Shown here: piece by piece, positions 33,622-43,090 of the stretch
Layout: every line of letters starts with the position of its first letter
Numbering within the stretch: the first letter of the stretch is position 1
From: Agrostemma githago
Taxonomy: Eukaryota; Streptophyta; Magnoliopsida; Caryophyllales; Caryophyllaceae
NCBI GenBank assembly: GCA_958450325.1
Contig: OY288247.1
Coordinates: 57,353,701 to 57,417,700, forward strand
DNA: 64,000 bases
Direction of reading: 5' to 3'
The notes under the pieces: model-generated
Seen by the model: only the letters and a program-made list of their open reading frames with translations
The model's database searches: none
What the model was told of the DNA's origin: nothing
Made by a program: the position numbers and the translations under genes

Positions 33622-34545
33622 TTAATCAATGCTCCCAACCGGGAGCTCACCAACTTTGATGATAGAAAAGGTCTCACGAACGTGATCGTCATGATATGTT
33701 TTCAAGCGTTGTTCATTAACCATTAACTTTCCGGTTTCCGGGCTAGAGATCTCAATTGATCCATATGGTTGTACCTTGGTCACTTCGAATGGACCTGACC
33801 ATTTTGACTTCAACTTACCAGGGGAAATCTTGAAACGAGAGTTATAGAGAAGTACCTTTTTGCCTACAGAGAAGTCTTTACGAAAGATCCTAGCGTCATG
33901 TCATTTGCGTGTCCGCTCCTTGTAGATTTTTGAGTTTTCGTAAGCTTCAAGTATTAACTCTTCTAGCTCTTGTAATTGGAGAAGGCGGTTGTCACCAACA
34001 ATCTTCTCGTCGAATCTTAGCTCTTTGATTGCCCATTTCGCTTTGTGCTCTAGTTCCACTGGCAAGTGACATGCTTTGCCATACACGAGTTTATAAGGAG
34101 TGGTTCCAATTGGCGCTTTGTAAGCCGTTCGCAATGCCCAAAGGGTGTCACGATTGCGGATGATAGGCCAAGGACTTTAGTGACCAATCATTACGATGTG
34201 TATTTACTACTTTCTTCAATATTCCCTTGAATTGTCGATTTAAATCTCGGCTTGCCGTTTGATTGCGGATGATAGGCCAAGGGACATCTTGTGCGTAATT
34301 CCATATTTGCGTAGTAGATGTTCAAATGTGTCCTTCCTAAAGTGAGAGCCTCCATCACTAATTATGGCTCTAGGCATTCCGAACCTAGGGAATATCACAT
34401 TTTTGAAGAGTTTAATTACAACCTTGGAATCATTTGTAGGAGAAGCTACGGCCTCGATCCATTTTGAGACATAATCGACCGCGAAAAGGATGTACTTGTT
34501 GCCGAACGAAGAAGTGAATGGTCCCATGAAATCTAATTCGTTATT
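33622..34545 (-). pseudogene. Athila-like integrase, 5'-truncated and broken
   Basis: On the minus strand the order is ELDFMGPFTSSFGNKYILFA, then DYVSKWIEAVASP, then IISDGGSHFRKDTFEHLLRK, giving the first two catalytic Asp. The C-terminal part is RTAYKAPIGTTPYKLVYGKA, CHLPVELEHKAKWAIKELRF and KSKWSGPFEVTKVQPYGSIE. These are close to Athila integrases, which precede the third ORF. The piece around the third catalytic residue is scrambled: the words for A-Y-H-P-Q appear twice, about 106 bp apart, with frame changes and a stop between them. Everything upstream (RT, protease, gag) is missing because homology ends abruptly near 34545. It belongs to the element whose LTR is at 5441-7121. Confidence 0.85.
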
Positions 34546-36244
34546 AAATATTAACCAAAAGTCTTTTGAGTCATAAAATGAATTTAAAAGGAATTTTAAT
34601 GATTATAAACCAAAAACAGTTTAATTCTTAAGAAATTCTAAAAATATAAAATTAAAATTTTAAAATAATTAATAATAATAATAAAATTATTATTATTATT
34701 ATCCTTATACAAGAAGATATATTTTATTTTCTTTCATTTTTATTATGATAAAAATAAAATTATTATTTTCATTTCATTTTAAATAAGAGTAATCGTTCAT
34801 CCGTAGATATCAAACAAAAAACCCACATTAAAAAATTACATGAATATGGTGGAATATTATATTATGAATAAGAGTAACCGTTCGTCCTTAGATATCAACC
34901 AAAACTTTAAGAAAGTAAGATTATCAACCACATCGCATGGTCCTAAGACTCTAATGTGGTGAGTATCTACAATTATAAATACGAAGTCCTAATTTTCAAC
35001 TTTACTATCATTTCAAATGCGTTCATGATTGTACTACTATAAATAAGCAAGGGTATGCATTATTACTTTAATCGACAACATTCATTATTATAACTTGTGC
35101 ACTGATGATGACAAATTTGTTTTTTTTATCACATGTTTTATCGTTGTTAATTGAAATATGTTTCCATTTTACCCAGTGAATATTTATATCTACCTATATT
35201 TATGTGCAAGTTACTTTAATTAGTCTTTCATTCTAATTATAATGCACCATATACAATGCCTATAATTTAATTTGACGTTTACCGCATATATTATCTATGT
35301 TCCCTTGAAACACATTCACGTATGTGAATAATATTGATTTATGTACTATTAGGCATACTCTTATCTTTGATTGACTCTCTACTGTTGTGCAGTCTCATCA
35401 ATTTATGCAATCATCCAAATTTGTATCCTTATCAACGTCACTAACAAGCGGCCCGTGCATTAAATATGTCATCAAGGTCAATTTTTAATTTTTTTGATAT
35501 GAGATGATTCAACTTGAGTTTATAGTCTTAAGAACTCTTTTTAGAACTCAAAAGATTTCAGGTTGATATCTAAAGACGAATTATTACTCTTATAATTAGT
35601 ACGGAGTATATAATAAAAGTTCATCGCCTTATTTGAATTTCTCAATGTGGATAAGTTTCTTCAATTTAAAGTCTTAAGAGCTATTATAAGACTCAAAAGT
35701 TTTTTGATTGAAATCTAAAGATGAATTTTTGTTTGTTATTGATGATATAGAATTTCATTACCTCAAAATAAGTTTTCGATGTGTGATAATTCTACTTAAG
35801 TTTATATTCTTAAAAACTCTTTTTAGAACTCAAAAGAACTCTTTTTAGAACTTAAACTAACAATTTTCTTTTTGTTATTAATTATTTAAATTTTTTAAAA
35901 CTTTTAATTTTATATTTTTAAAATTTCTAATATTTTTAGAGGGTGATAAATATTAAAAAAAAAATGAAACAGAATTGACAATATGTTCCATGCAGTCTTT
36001 GCTCAATTTTTTGTTTTGTTTTGAGATGATAATTGATTACTTATATAGTGTTCATTTCTTTCAGTCAGAGAGTACTAGGATTGTTTTTTTTATACAAATT
36101 CAATATCGTCTGAGTCGTAAGTAGAGTAGGATTGTTTTTTTTCCTATGCAATTTTATATATTCTTTATTTAAATTAAAATATATATTAAAACATGGACCA
36201 ATCATATCGCTCGAAAAGGTTATGCTTTATTAATGAATCATTCA
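34546..36244. other. AT-rich DNA with inverted and degenerate direct repeats
   Basis: There is no coding signal. The phrase AAGAGTAA-CGTTC-TCC-TAGATATCAA occurs directly at about 34787 and 34868. It recurs in reverse complement at about 35562-35600, flanking a possible foldback/MITE-like unit of about 740 bp. To the right, a degenerate unit of about 135 bp (TTAAGAACTCTTTTTAGAAC, then CTCAAAAG, then ATCTAAAGACGAA) recurs near 35520, 35660 and 35800. The ends of any element could not be fixed. Confidence 0.45.
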
Positions 36245-37056
36245 TTAAATGTTTAATAAATAAAAGACGTTAAATGATTTGTTTTAGTATTTGCCGCAAA
36301 ATCCTATTTACGCTTGTTTCTTCAAAGTTAGTAATAATTAGGGAATTTTAGTTTTATAAACTTTGGAAACACCCTAATTAGTAGTAATAAATTATTTAAA
36401 TCATTTTAATAATTTAAATAGCACTCGTGTGATATTTCAATAATTTCATAAACCCATTCATTCTCGTTGTAGTAATTAATATCGTTAAAGCCGAAAGTAT
36501 TAGTTTTATAAATCTATATAGTTTAACAAAAATGTTGAAGTAGTATGAGCTAATATTTTCAATATTTTCATATGATGCTAATATTTTAGTAAAGTTTCTA
36601 AAAATAGAAGATAGAAGTTTCCTAAAATAGAATGTTTTCTCTTTTAGAAGGTAATGATTTTTTCTTTTATCTCTATATTATTTATAATGATTAAATATTT
36701 TTGAATATCGATAATGGTTTGGTTTTTGAGTTATGAAATAAGGATAAGTATGGGGTTTAGAATAATATATTCTGGGGTTTACGTTTTGCCATCAACTATA
36801 AGGCTGATGTATCCATTTGGGAGGCATTGGTTGTTGAACTGGACACACTTGGTGTTCAGAAGTGTATACATATTTACTTATGCTCGTATCTCACATTGTA
36901 AGACACCGTCGGGTTGAACTAGCACATTTGGTGTTCTACGAGGGGTGTGTATATTTACTTAAGCTATGACCTCGCATTTATAAGTCGTCGTCCTATTATG
37001 GTTGAGTTGCGTAGATTAGAGATCGAAGTTTGATTTGTTTGAACTAAGTTCTCGAA
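36245..37056 (+). mobile_element. Inverted fragment of LTR subfamily A
   Basis: This is the reverse complement of the part of LTR-A that corresponds to about 12590-13365. An example is AAAGACGTTAAATGATTT at about 36265, whose reverse complement is in copy 2. Its left limit is where homology fades. Its right limit is the abrupt start of the CACTA element. It is about 0.8 kb of a 3.5-kb LTR, so it is a truncated relic of an element in plus orientation. Confidence 0.75.
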
Positions 37057-37077
37057 CACTACAAGAAATGGGACTTC

Positions 37078-37370
37078 GGGCGTCCAACTTACGGGCGTCC
37101 GGACAAGACAAATGCCGTAAAGGCGTCTGTAGAAAAAACGGGCGTCTATACTTGGATGCCTAGTTGGGCGTCCAACTCAAAGTTGAAAGAGTTGGAAGTA
37201 AGAAGACGGGCGTCCAAAAATAGACGCCCTAAAAGTCACACGGGCGTCTACTTCCAGATGCCAAAAGTGGGACTAGCGTCCAAAAGTAGACGCCATATGG
37301 CGAAAAAGTGGCGTCCAAAAGTAAACGCCAGGTTAAAAATTCGGGCGTCCAAAAGTAGATGTTCGTCGCC
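37078..37370. repeat. CACTA subterminal repeats (GGCGTC/GACGCC)
   Basis: GGGCGTCCA or GGCGTCCAAAA occurs about ten times, several times paired with GACGCC a few bases on. An example is GGGCGTC at 37208-37214 with GACGCCC at 37223-37229. Such short inverted subterminal motifs are the binding sites of TNPA-like proteins in the En/Spm family. Confidence 0.8.
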
Positions 37371-37664
37371 TGGTTTCAGCCATAAACATACGCCCACCCC
37401 CTCTCCATTCATTTATTCTTTAAAAAAATTTCCTCCCTCTACTTCTCTCTAAAAACCGCGCGCCAGCCAGCATCATCCCGCCTTCCTGTTTTTCTTCCTA
37501 TTTCTACGGTACGATTTCAGTTTTTTCTTATACTACTTATTTAATTGAATGTTTAATTTCAGTAAGGTTGAATAGTTAATTTGAATTTACTTAATTATTA
37601 TTGTGGATTTGAAATTTAGTCATCTTACTGTTTCAATTGAGTTATTCTTTGCCCAAGTTCTTTC

Positions 37665-38110
37665 GCCCAATTTTAGTTAGGTAGACTGTTGTACTGACTT
37701 TCAAAATTTTTACATTGATTATGTGAGGATTTGGGTTATTATGTGAATATATATGTTGGATGACCTTTGAAGTTTTGGGATGATTATTTGATTATGTGAG
37801 GAATTGGGTTAGTATCTGGAAATATATATTGGATGACCTTTGAAGTTTTGGGATGATTATTTGATTAGGTGAGGAATTGGGTTATCATGTGAGTATATAT
37901 ATTGGATGACCTTTGAAGTTTTGGGATGATTATTTGATTATGTGAGGAATTGGGTTATTATGTGAGTATATATATTGGACGACCTTTGAAGTTTTGGGAT
38001 GATTATTTGATTATGTGAGGAATTGGGTTAGTATGTGAGTATATATATATATATATTGGATGACCTTTGAAAATTTGGGATGATTACGCGAGAAATTGGG
38101 TTATTAGTAT
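37665..38110 (+). repeat. 73-bp tandem repeat array within CACTA
   Basis: GAGGAATTGGGTTA followed by GGATGACCTTTGAAGTTTTG and GGGATGATTATTTGATTA recurs with exact 73-bp spacing at 37737, 37810, 37883, 37956 and 38029. The last unit (to about 38110) is partial and the fifth has an expanded AT run. It lies between the 5' terminus and the transposase start. Confidence 0.9.
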
Positions 38111-38291
38111 GTGAATTTGTTGGGTGGGAATTATAAATATGTTAATAGGTTTACTTGAATTCTAAATTAATAGTACTAAGTTTCGGAGCGTAGTTTATTT
38201 TTAGGAAAAATATTTTTTTTATTTAAAAATAAATTAAGTCAAATAAATTCTAGTTTAATTAGTTGTTGTGTAATTTATTTTTACATAGAAA

Positions 38292-38495
38292 ATGAAGAGA
38301 GTTGAACGGAAATGGATGTATGAGGGACGAGTTGATAAGAAAAGACGTCCTACTGTGGAATTTGTTAAGGGGGTTAACTCGTTTTTGGAATTCGCTAAAC
38401 AAAACTCACCCGACTACGCGTCGAGAGGTGAAATCAGGTGTCCGTGTCTTAAATGCAAGAACCTACGATTATTTAGTATAATTGTGGTTAAGTAG
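38292..38495 (+). pseudogene. CACTA transposase N-terminus (transposase-associated domain), truncated
   Basis: The frame MKRVERKWMYEGRVDKKRRP followed by EFVKGVNSFLEFAKQNSPDY and RGEIRCPCLKCKNLR matches the plant transposase-associated domain (PF13963). That domain starts En/Spm TNPD-type transposases: W-M-Y near the start, then a C-P-C-x-x-C-x-N zinc-like motif. The real gene would be about 1,000 residues. Only about 60 match, and the last residues (LFSIIVVK) are probably foreign sequence or intron at the truncation point near 38480. Confidence 0.85.
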
Positions 38496-39078
38496 AGAGT
38501 GGAAGATGAAAGAAAAGAATCAATGATCCTAGATAATTAAGATCTTAAACTAGAGGAGTATCTTCCGGCCTCCAGAGTTCACAAAGGAATCTCATTGGAT
38601 TTCTTCATCTTCTTGTAGAGGAACGAGCACACTAGTATTAGATCACTCCATCTGGATCCAAAGTAATTTCACATTTGAGTCGGTTTCACCATCACGGAAC
38701 TGAAATCTACTCTTGATCATCTGGCCTATAGCTTAAGCAAACTGAATCGGGGCTGAAAAGTCACCATTGGCATCTTTCTTGGAGCACCAAGTTGTCCACT
38801 CGAGTCAGCAGGCGTTGAGAGTGTTAAGTAAGTCTTGTCTCGATCTGGAGCAGCATCATGTCAACATCTTGTCCACTCATCATCTTGTTCTTGAACATAT
38901 AAAACAAATATTCAATGATAATCATTGAGTTTCAGGAAACAAGAAAAGCGAAACAAACAAGTCCTTACTTGTTTCTACCCATTTCTAATAATATTTTTAT
39001 TCACTGTTTAAATAATTTACTGGTATTTTCCCTAATTTCAGGTGTAAGCGTTGGGAGCAGTGATGCTCTGATACCAAC
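38481..39078 (-). mobile_element. Leader region of a Tekay/Del-like element next to its LTR
   Basis: This is closely similar to 58290-58838 in the same orientation; shared phrases include CTTTCTTGGAGCACCAAGTT and GAGTCAGCAGGCGTTGAGAG. On the minus strand it follows the LTR (39079) and begins with a Met-type primer site. No gag frame of normal length is present. Homology stops on the left at the CACTA remnant, so the rest of the element is lost. Confidence 0.7.
39064..39078 (-). promoter_or_regulatory. Primer binding site (initiator Met tRNA) of LTR-A element
   Basis: The plus strand GCTCTGATACCAAC reads GTTGGTATCAGAGC on the minus strand, abutting the LTR. This shows that this LTR is a 5' LTR with sense orientation on the minus strand. 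Confidence 0.85.
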
Positions 39079-40954
39079 AGTAATCCCCTAGAAAATCTAA
39101 CGCGATACAGTGGCGGAAACACTATAGAGGCGGGATTAAAACACACTATAACTATGTATTAGTAAAATTAAAATGGTAAAGTCAAACATTAGGTCTTAAA
39201 TAAAATGGCCAAAATTTAAAATAATCCATAAAAGGGGTTTGAACAATCCATAAGACATAATTATAAAAATAACAAGCAGGATCCACACTGCTCGCTAGCC
39301 CACACCCGGTAACACGTATACCTGCCATGTTAAAACATAACAGCCACAATCAGTGGGGAGCAACGTCAACGTTCTCCCAGCCGTATAACAGGATTTTAAA
39401 ACTGTAGTTACTACTATAGAAAAATAGTAAAAGCGGAAAACAGTAAAACATCATAATAAAAATAAGCTTTCAGTGAAAAACTTCATGTATCGAAATAATA
39501 TAATAAAAATGAGTTATCCAAAGAAAACATAAAACATTTGTCAACCTGCAAATCAAAATTATATCGATAATAATAAAAATAGTCCAAAATGGCGTTATGG
39601 ATAGGATTAATGTAGAATCTAGACTTTCACTAGGATAATACTAGAAACTAACTTCGAGAACTGTAGACTTAGCTCATAACAGAATCCAGTCTCTAACTAG
39701 CTAGGCAACTCAACTATAATAGAACTGCGTGCAGCGAGGTCCTGGTTTAAGTAGTGCACACCCCTCCTAGACAACAAATATGTCTAGTTCAGCTGACGGC
39801 GACTAACACGATGCGATATCTAGCTTAAGGTCAAAACATACACTCTCATAGGCGAAACTACGCCTAGTTCAACGACCAAATGTGCCCCAATAGACACACC
39901 GACTGTATAGCTGATGGCAAAAACATACATCTCAGACTATATTACTCTAAACCCACAATTGTCCTTATTTCATAACTCCAAAACAAGCCAATATCAATAT
40001 TCAAAAGATAGAATCATTATAAACAATAAGAGAACAAAAGGAAAAAGGATCATTTTCCAAAAGAGAACTTTCGATTTTAGAAACTTCTATTTTTAGAAAC
40101 TTTACTAAAAATAGCATCATATCAAAATATCGAAAATATTAGTTTATACTAATGCAACATTTCAGTAAACAATATAGATTTATAAAACTAATACTTTCGG
40201 CCTTAACGATATTAATCGATAAACTGGAAACATTTAGGTTTATGAAATTATTGAAATATCACACGAGTGTTTATAAAGTTATTTAAAATGTCTTAAACGC
40301 TTTAATACTACTAATTAGGATGATTTCAAAATTTACAAAACTAAAATTCCTTAATTATTATTAGTTTCGACAATACGATTAAAAATAGAATTTTACGGCA
40401 AATGTCAAATTAAATCTTTTAACGTCTTTTTATTTAATTAAACCATTGAATTTATTTGGAGTAGGTTAAAGGATGATTTAATTCTTAAAATTTCAGATTT
40501 AAATATTTTTAAAATGGCTGGAAAAATAATTCTTTTAGATGAAACATATCATTTTAACGATAAATCGTAATTTTATCCAAAAATCATTACTATTTTAAAG
40601 ACTTTAATAAATAGTACAAAAATTACGTAAAATATTTAAAACACATTTCTGGACATTTTGTCCAGAAAAATAATTTTTCCAGAATCCTTAAACTCGGTTT
40701 TTAAAGGGTTTTCTCGTTAATCGTTTAATCTCGACAATAACGATTAATGAAAATAATAATTACAAAACGATTTAAGTATTAATATCCAAAAATTATTATT
40801 AAACTTAAAATCATGATTTTCCAGAAATTAATAATTTTTTTCAGATTTCCAAAATTCCAGATTTAGCAAATTCCGTTAAAACCGTCTTTTAAAACCCGTT
40901 TTCACAATTAATGATTCTCTAAATAAAACTGATCGTTCCTAACATTTTATTAAA

Positions 40955-40959
40955 ACACT
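40955..40959 (+). repeat. Target site duplication of the Tat-clade element (left)
   Basis: ACACT precedes TGTTCCGG and is repeated at 52939-52943 right after CCCAATCA. The homologous uninterrupted LTR sequence (about 16295) reads across this point with one copy. Confidence 0.95.
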
Positions 40960-41636
40960 TGTTCCGGTCACGGAAACAATTTGCCCGGTCTAGGATCCGG
41001 ACAGTATAATTGATTTAATGGTGAACAACTGATTGCTTAATTCCCTCGGTCTCCCCTTCCTCTTACTCCCTGAATCGGACTTTCCCGGCGGAAAACGGCC
41101 TGCTCCCTGCACAATGAACGCACAGGGCCTCGGAGGTTGTCCGAGGAAACCCTCTCCGATGCCTAAGTCAGTCCGTGAAATGCCTTTACGAACCTAGCTC
41201 GTGAGGAACTAGGCGGCGTTTTAGGAGTAAAAGTCTAGAGAGAGAAAATCCAACCCCTCTCATGTGGGAAATGGAGAGGTATTTATACCTTCCCACAAGA
41301 GAGAGAAGAGAAGGAGGAATGGTTGGATAGAGGAGTGACAAGTGGCGGCCTCTCATCCATCCATTCCCAATTACCTTAGGCAAAATGACGAGAGGGCCCC
41401 TGGGGGTCCTGACCCTGCTGGCCAGGGATTCTCCCAGGGCAGACAGTCTCCAGGCAGGGGGCTGCCAAGCTCCGACAGGCTGGGTTAGCCCGTGCCCTCG
41501 GCGGCTGACGGCTATCCTTAAGTGTCATGCTTTGTTCCAGGTCCTTGCTGGGAGGCTGGTCTTTCGATTCCCTGACGGGATCCGTCCCGGGGCCTGCCCA
41601 GCAGGCAGTTGATTGACAGGCGGCCCACCCCAATCA
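40960..41636 (-). repeat. Tat-clade 3' LTR
   Basis: Read on the minus strand it starts TGATTGGGGTGGG and ends CCGGAACA. A minus-strand TATAAATA lies at 41280-41287. The sequence just outside (41637-41660) is only weakly purine-rich on the sense strand, so the PPT is unclear. Confidence 0.95.
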
Positions 41637-41990
41637 ATTGGCCTTCGTCAGTAGGAGGGAAGCGAGGCTTCTCTTCTGCTGGCGACTCTTGCTTGGAGGG
41701 GGGTTGACTTCCATGTCTTGTTGTAGCATTTAATGCTTCGCGCCTTCCCAATGGAGCTTTGTACTGCTCCTGTCAGGAATGCAAAGAGGCGAGAGCACTT
41801 TTTGTAATGATTGTTCTTTTCTTCTGGGCGGATTTTGGGGAACCGTGAAGAGTTCCTGATTGGTGGCTCCCCTCCCAGGGTGGTTGGAGCGTTCATTAAT
41901 GCGGTGTTTTCCTTGGTATAAAATCCTCAGCTTCCTTGATCATTTGTGCTTCATTCCACCTTCAATCTTTCCCTTTTCCTCATTTTGAAC
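41637..41990 (+). promoter_or_regulatory. Promoter region of the small antisense ORF, with TATA box
   Basis: TATAAAA at 41917-41923 (GGTATAAAATCC) lies 68 bp before the ATG at 41991 on the plus strand, a normal distance for a plant TATA box and short leader. The first ATG at 41946 is too close to the TATA box to be in the transcript. The rest of the block has no ORF with a motif. Confidence 0.5.
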
Positions 41991-42572
41991 ATGACTTGGA
42001 TCAAGAAAAGCGTAGTTCGTCGCGGAGTCAAACATGTTTCCTTCATCTTTAGAGGGTTTTGGAGGCTTAGATATGCGCGGACTGCTTATTTAGCTGTTCG
42101 TCGGAGTCGCTGTTCACGGCTTCGCCTTCGCCGGAGGGGTCGGAAGGCCTCCATTAGGATGGGCAAACGCCCTAGGAGGTCCTCTCCTCCTGCTGTGCCT
42201 AGGTTTAGGCGTTGCCCCCAGGGAGGGGGCTGTTATGATAGGGGGTGTCATGAGTGTTTTCCATGGCTGCACCCTGAACAATTCGGCCTCAATTCTGACA
42301 CTGATTCCTCCCTGGAATCGGGTCCTTCTTCGCCTGTAAAGAAGACAGGCTGTCGCACTTGCGACGAGTCCCGAGCTGTCCCTTTTGGAAGGGACTGGGA
42401 AGACAGCAGCCATGACTCTGACGACAGCGAAGGTCTTGGCTGCCTGAGCGACAGGGACGAACACGGGGCTTCAGATGACCCCTTTCAGGGTTCCCCCAGT
42501 TGGGATTGGGGTTCGGCTCTCGGGAGTCCAGGCAGTCCTGGAGATTATTCCCCAGACTTGGGAGACGACTAG
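41991..42572 (+). CDS. Small antisense ORF of the Tat-clade element: Arg-rich, Cys-containing, acidic tail
   Basis: I do not recognise this 193-residue protein. I chose the ATG at 41991 because the upstream one (41946) would precede the expected start site given TATAAAA at 41917. It has three parts. The N-terminal half is strongly basic (RRSRCSRLRLRRRGRKASIR, then MGKRPRRSS), like a nuclear/nucleolar or RNA-binding signal. The middle has CPQGGGCYDRGCHECFPWLH, a Cys/His cluster that could bind zinc. The C-terminal half is rich in Asp, Ser and Gly (DWEDSSHDSDDSEG). It is intact, lies on the strand opposite to gag-pol, and is followed by AT-rich 3' sequence and a poly(T) run (about 42700). Coding status rests on the intact frame, the TATA box and the organised composition; homology is untested. 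Confidence 0.5.
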   Translation: MTWIKKSVVRRGVKHVSFIFRGFWRLRYARTAYLAVRRSRCSRLRLRRRGRKASIRMGKRPRRSSPPAVPRFRRCPQGGGCYDRGCHECFPWLHPEQFGLNSDTDSSLESGPSSPVKKTGCRTCDESRAVPFGRDWEDSSHDSDDSEGLGCLSDRDEHGASDDPFQGSPSWDWGSALGSPGSPGDYSPDLGDD

Positions 42573-43090
42573 GCCTGCGTGGCAGGGCCTTTGATTTCTG
42601 TCAGGCTGGAAATTTTTTGAGCCTTATGTAATTTTCTTTCATGCCCGTCCCACGATGTATCTTTCCCTTGCGGGGTTTTCAATGAAATGAATGTTTTGCG
42701 TTTTTTTTTTTTTTTTTTGTTTTTTTTTTAATGAGGTCGTTGATTGACCTTTCTCTCTGACGTTTTACCGAGGCTCTTTTTGAAAAAGGTGAGCAGTTGG
42801 TGTTTAGTATGTGACACGTGGATGGTCTTCGAGGGTTTTGTCAGGGGTTCCGCCTTTCGAACTTCTTTGGGCTTTTTATATAAACCCTTCTCTCCCTTCA
42901 TTCTCTTCTTTTTACTCTTCTTGATACCTTTACTCCCCCTAACACTTCTTGAATCTCCTTCATTGACCGAGCGCTTTTTCTTTGAGGAGCAAGGATCACC
43001 TCTTGTCCCCGTCTCTGACAACTTCACCGGCGTTCCTTAGGTTAGAATTTTTCAAATCTTTCGCTTCTTTACTTCCCTTCTGTAGCCTAA
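42573..43090 (+). promoter_or_regulatory. Intergenic zone with G-box and TATA box for the large antisense ORF
   Basis: The first part is a T-rich 3' zone of the small ORF with a long T run at about 42700-42730. Then GACACGTGG (G-box/ABRE core CACGTG at 42815-42820) lies about 60 bp before TATATAAA at 42877-42884, which is 207 bp before the ATG at 43091. The order G-box, TATA, pyrimidine-rich leader is that of a normal plant RNA polymerase II promoter. It points along the plus strand, against the retrotransposon. Confidence 0.6.

Larger units (their letters stand above)
37057..38495 (+). mobile_element. CACTA (En/Spm) transposon, 5' part only
   Basis: The left end is CACTACAAGAAATGGGACTT, the canonical CACTA terminal motif. 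It is followed by a subterminal region with many copies of GGCGTCCAAAAGTAGACGCC-type palindromes (37078-37355). A TSD partner is not available because the right end is missing. Inside are a 73-bp tandem array (37665-38110) and the start of a transposase gene (38292). The element is cut near 38480 by leader sequence of the next LTR element. Confidence 0.85.

Noticed and set aside
41385..41633. Overlapping ORFs in the Tat LTR (repeated at 52687-52935)
   Set aside because: They occur identically in both LTR copies on both strands in a GC-rich stretch. There is no motif; LTRs are not expected to code.
41637..41660. Polypurine tract next to the Tat 3' LTR
   Set aside because: The sense strand here is only weakly purine-rich (GACGAAGGCCAAT), too poor to call, although the LTR ends and target duplication are secure.
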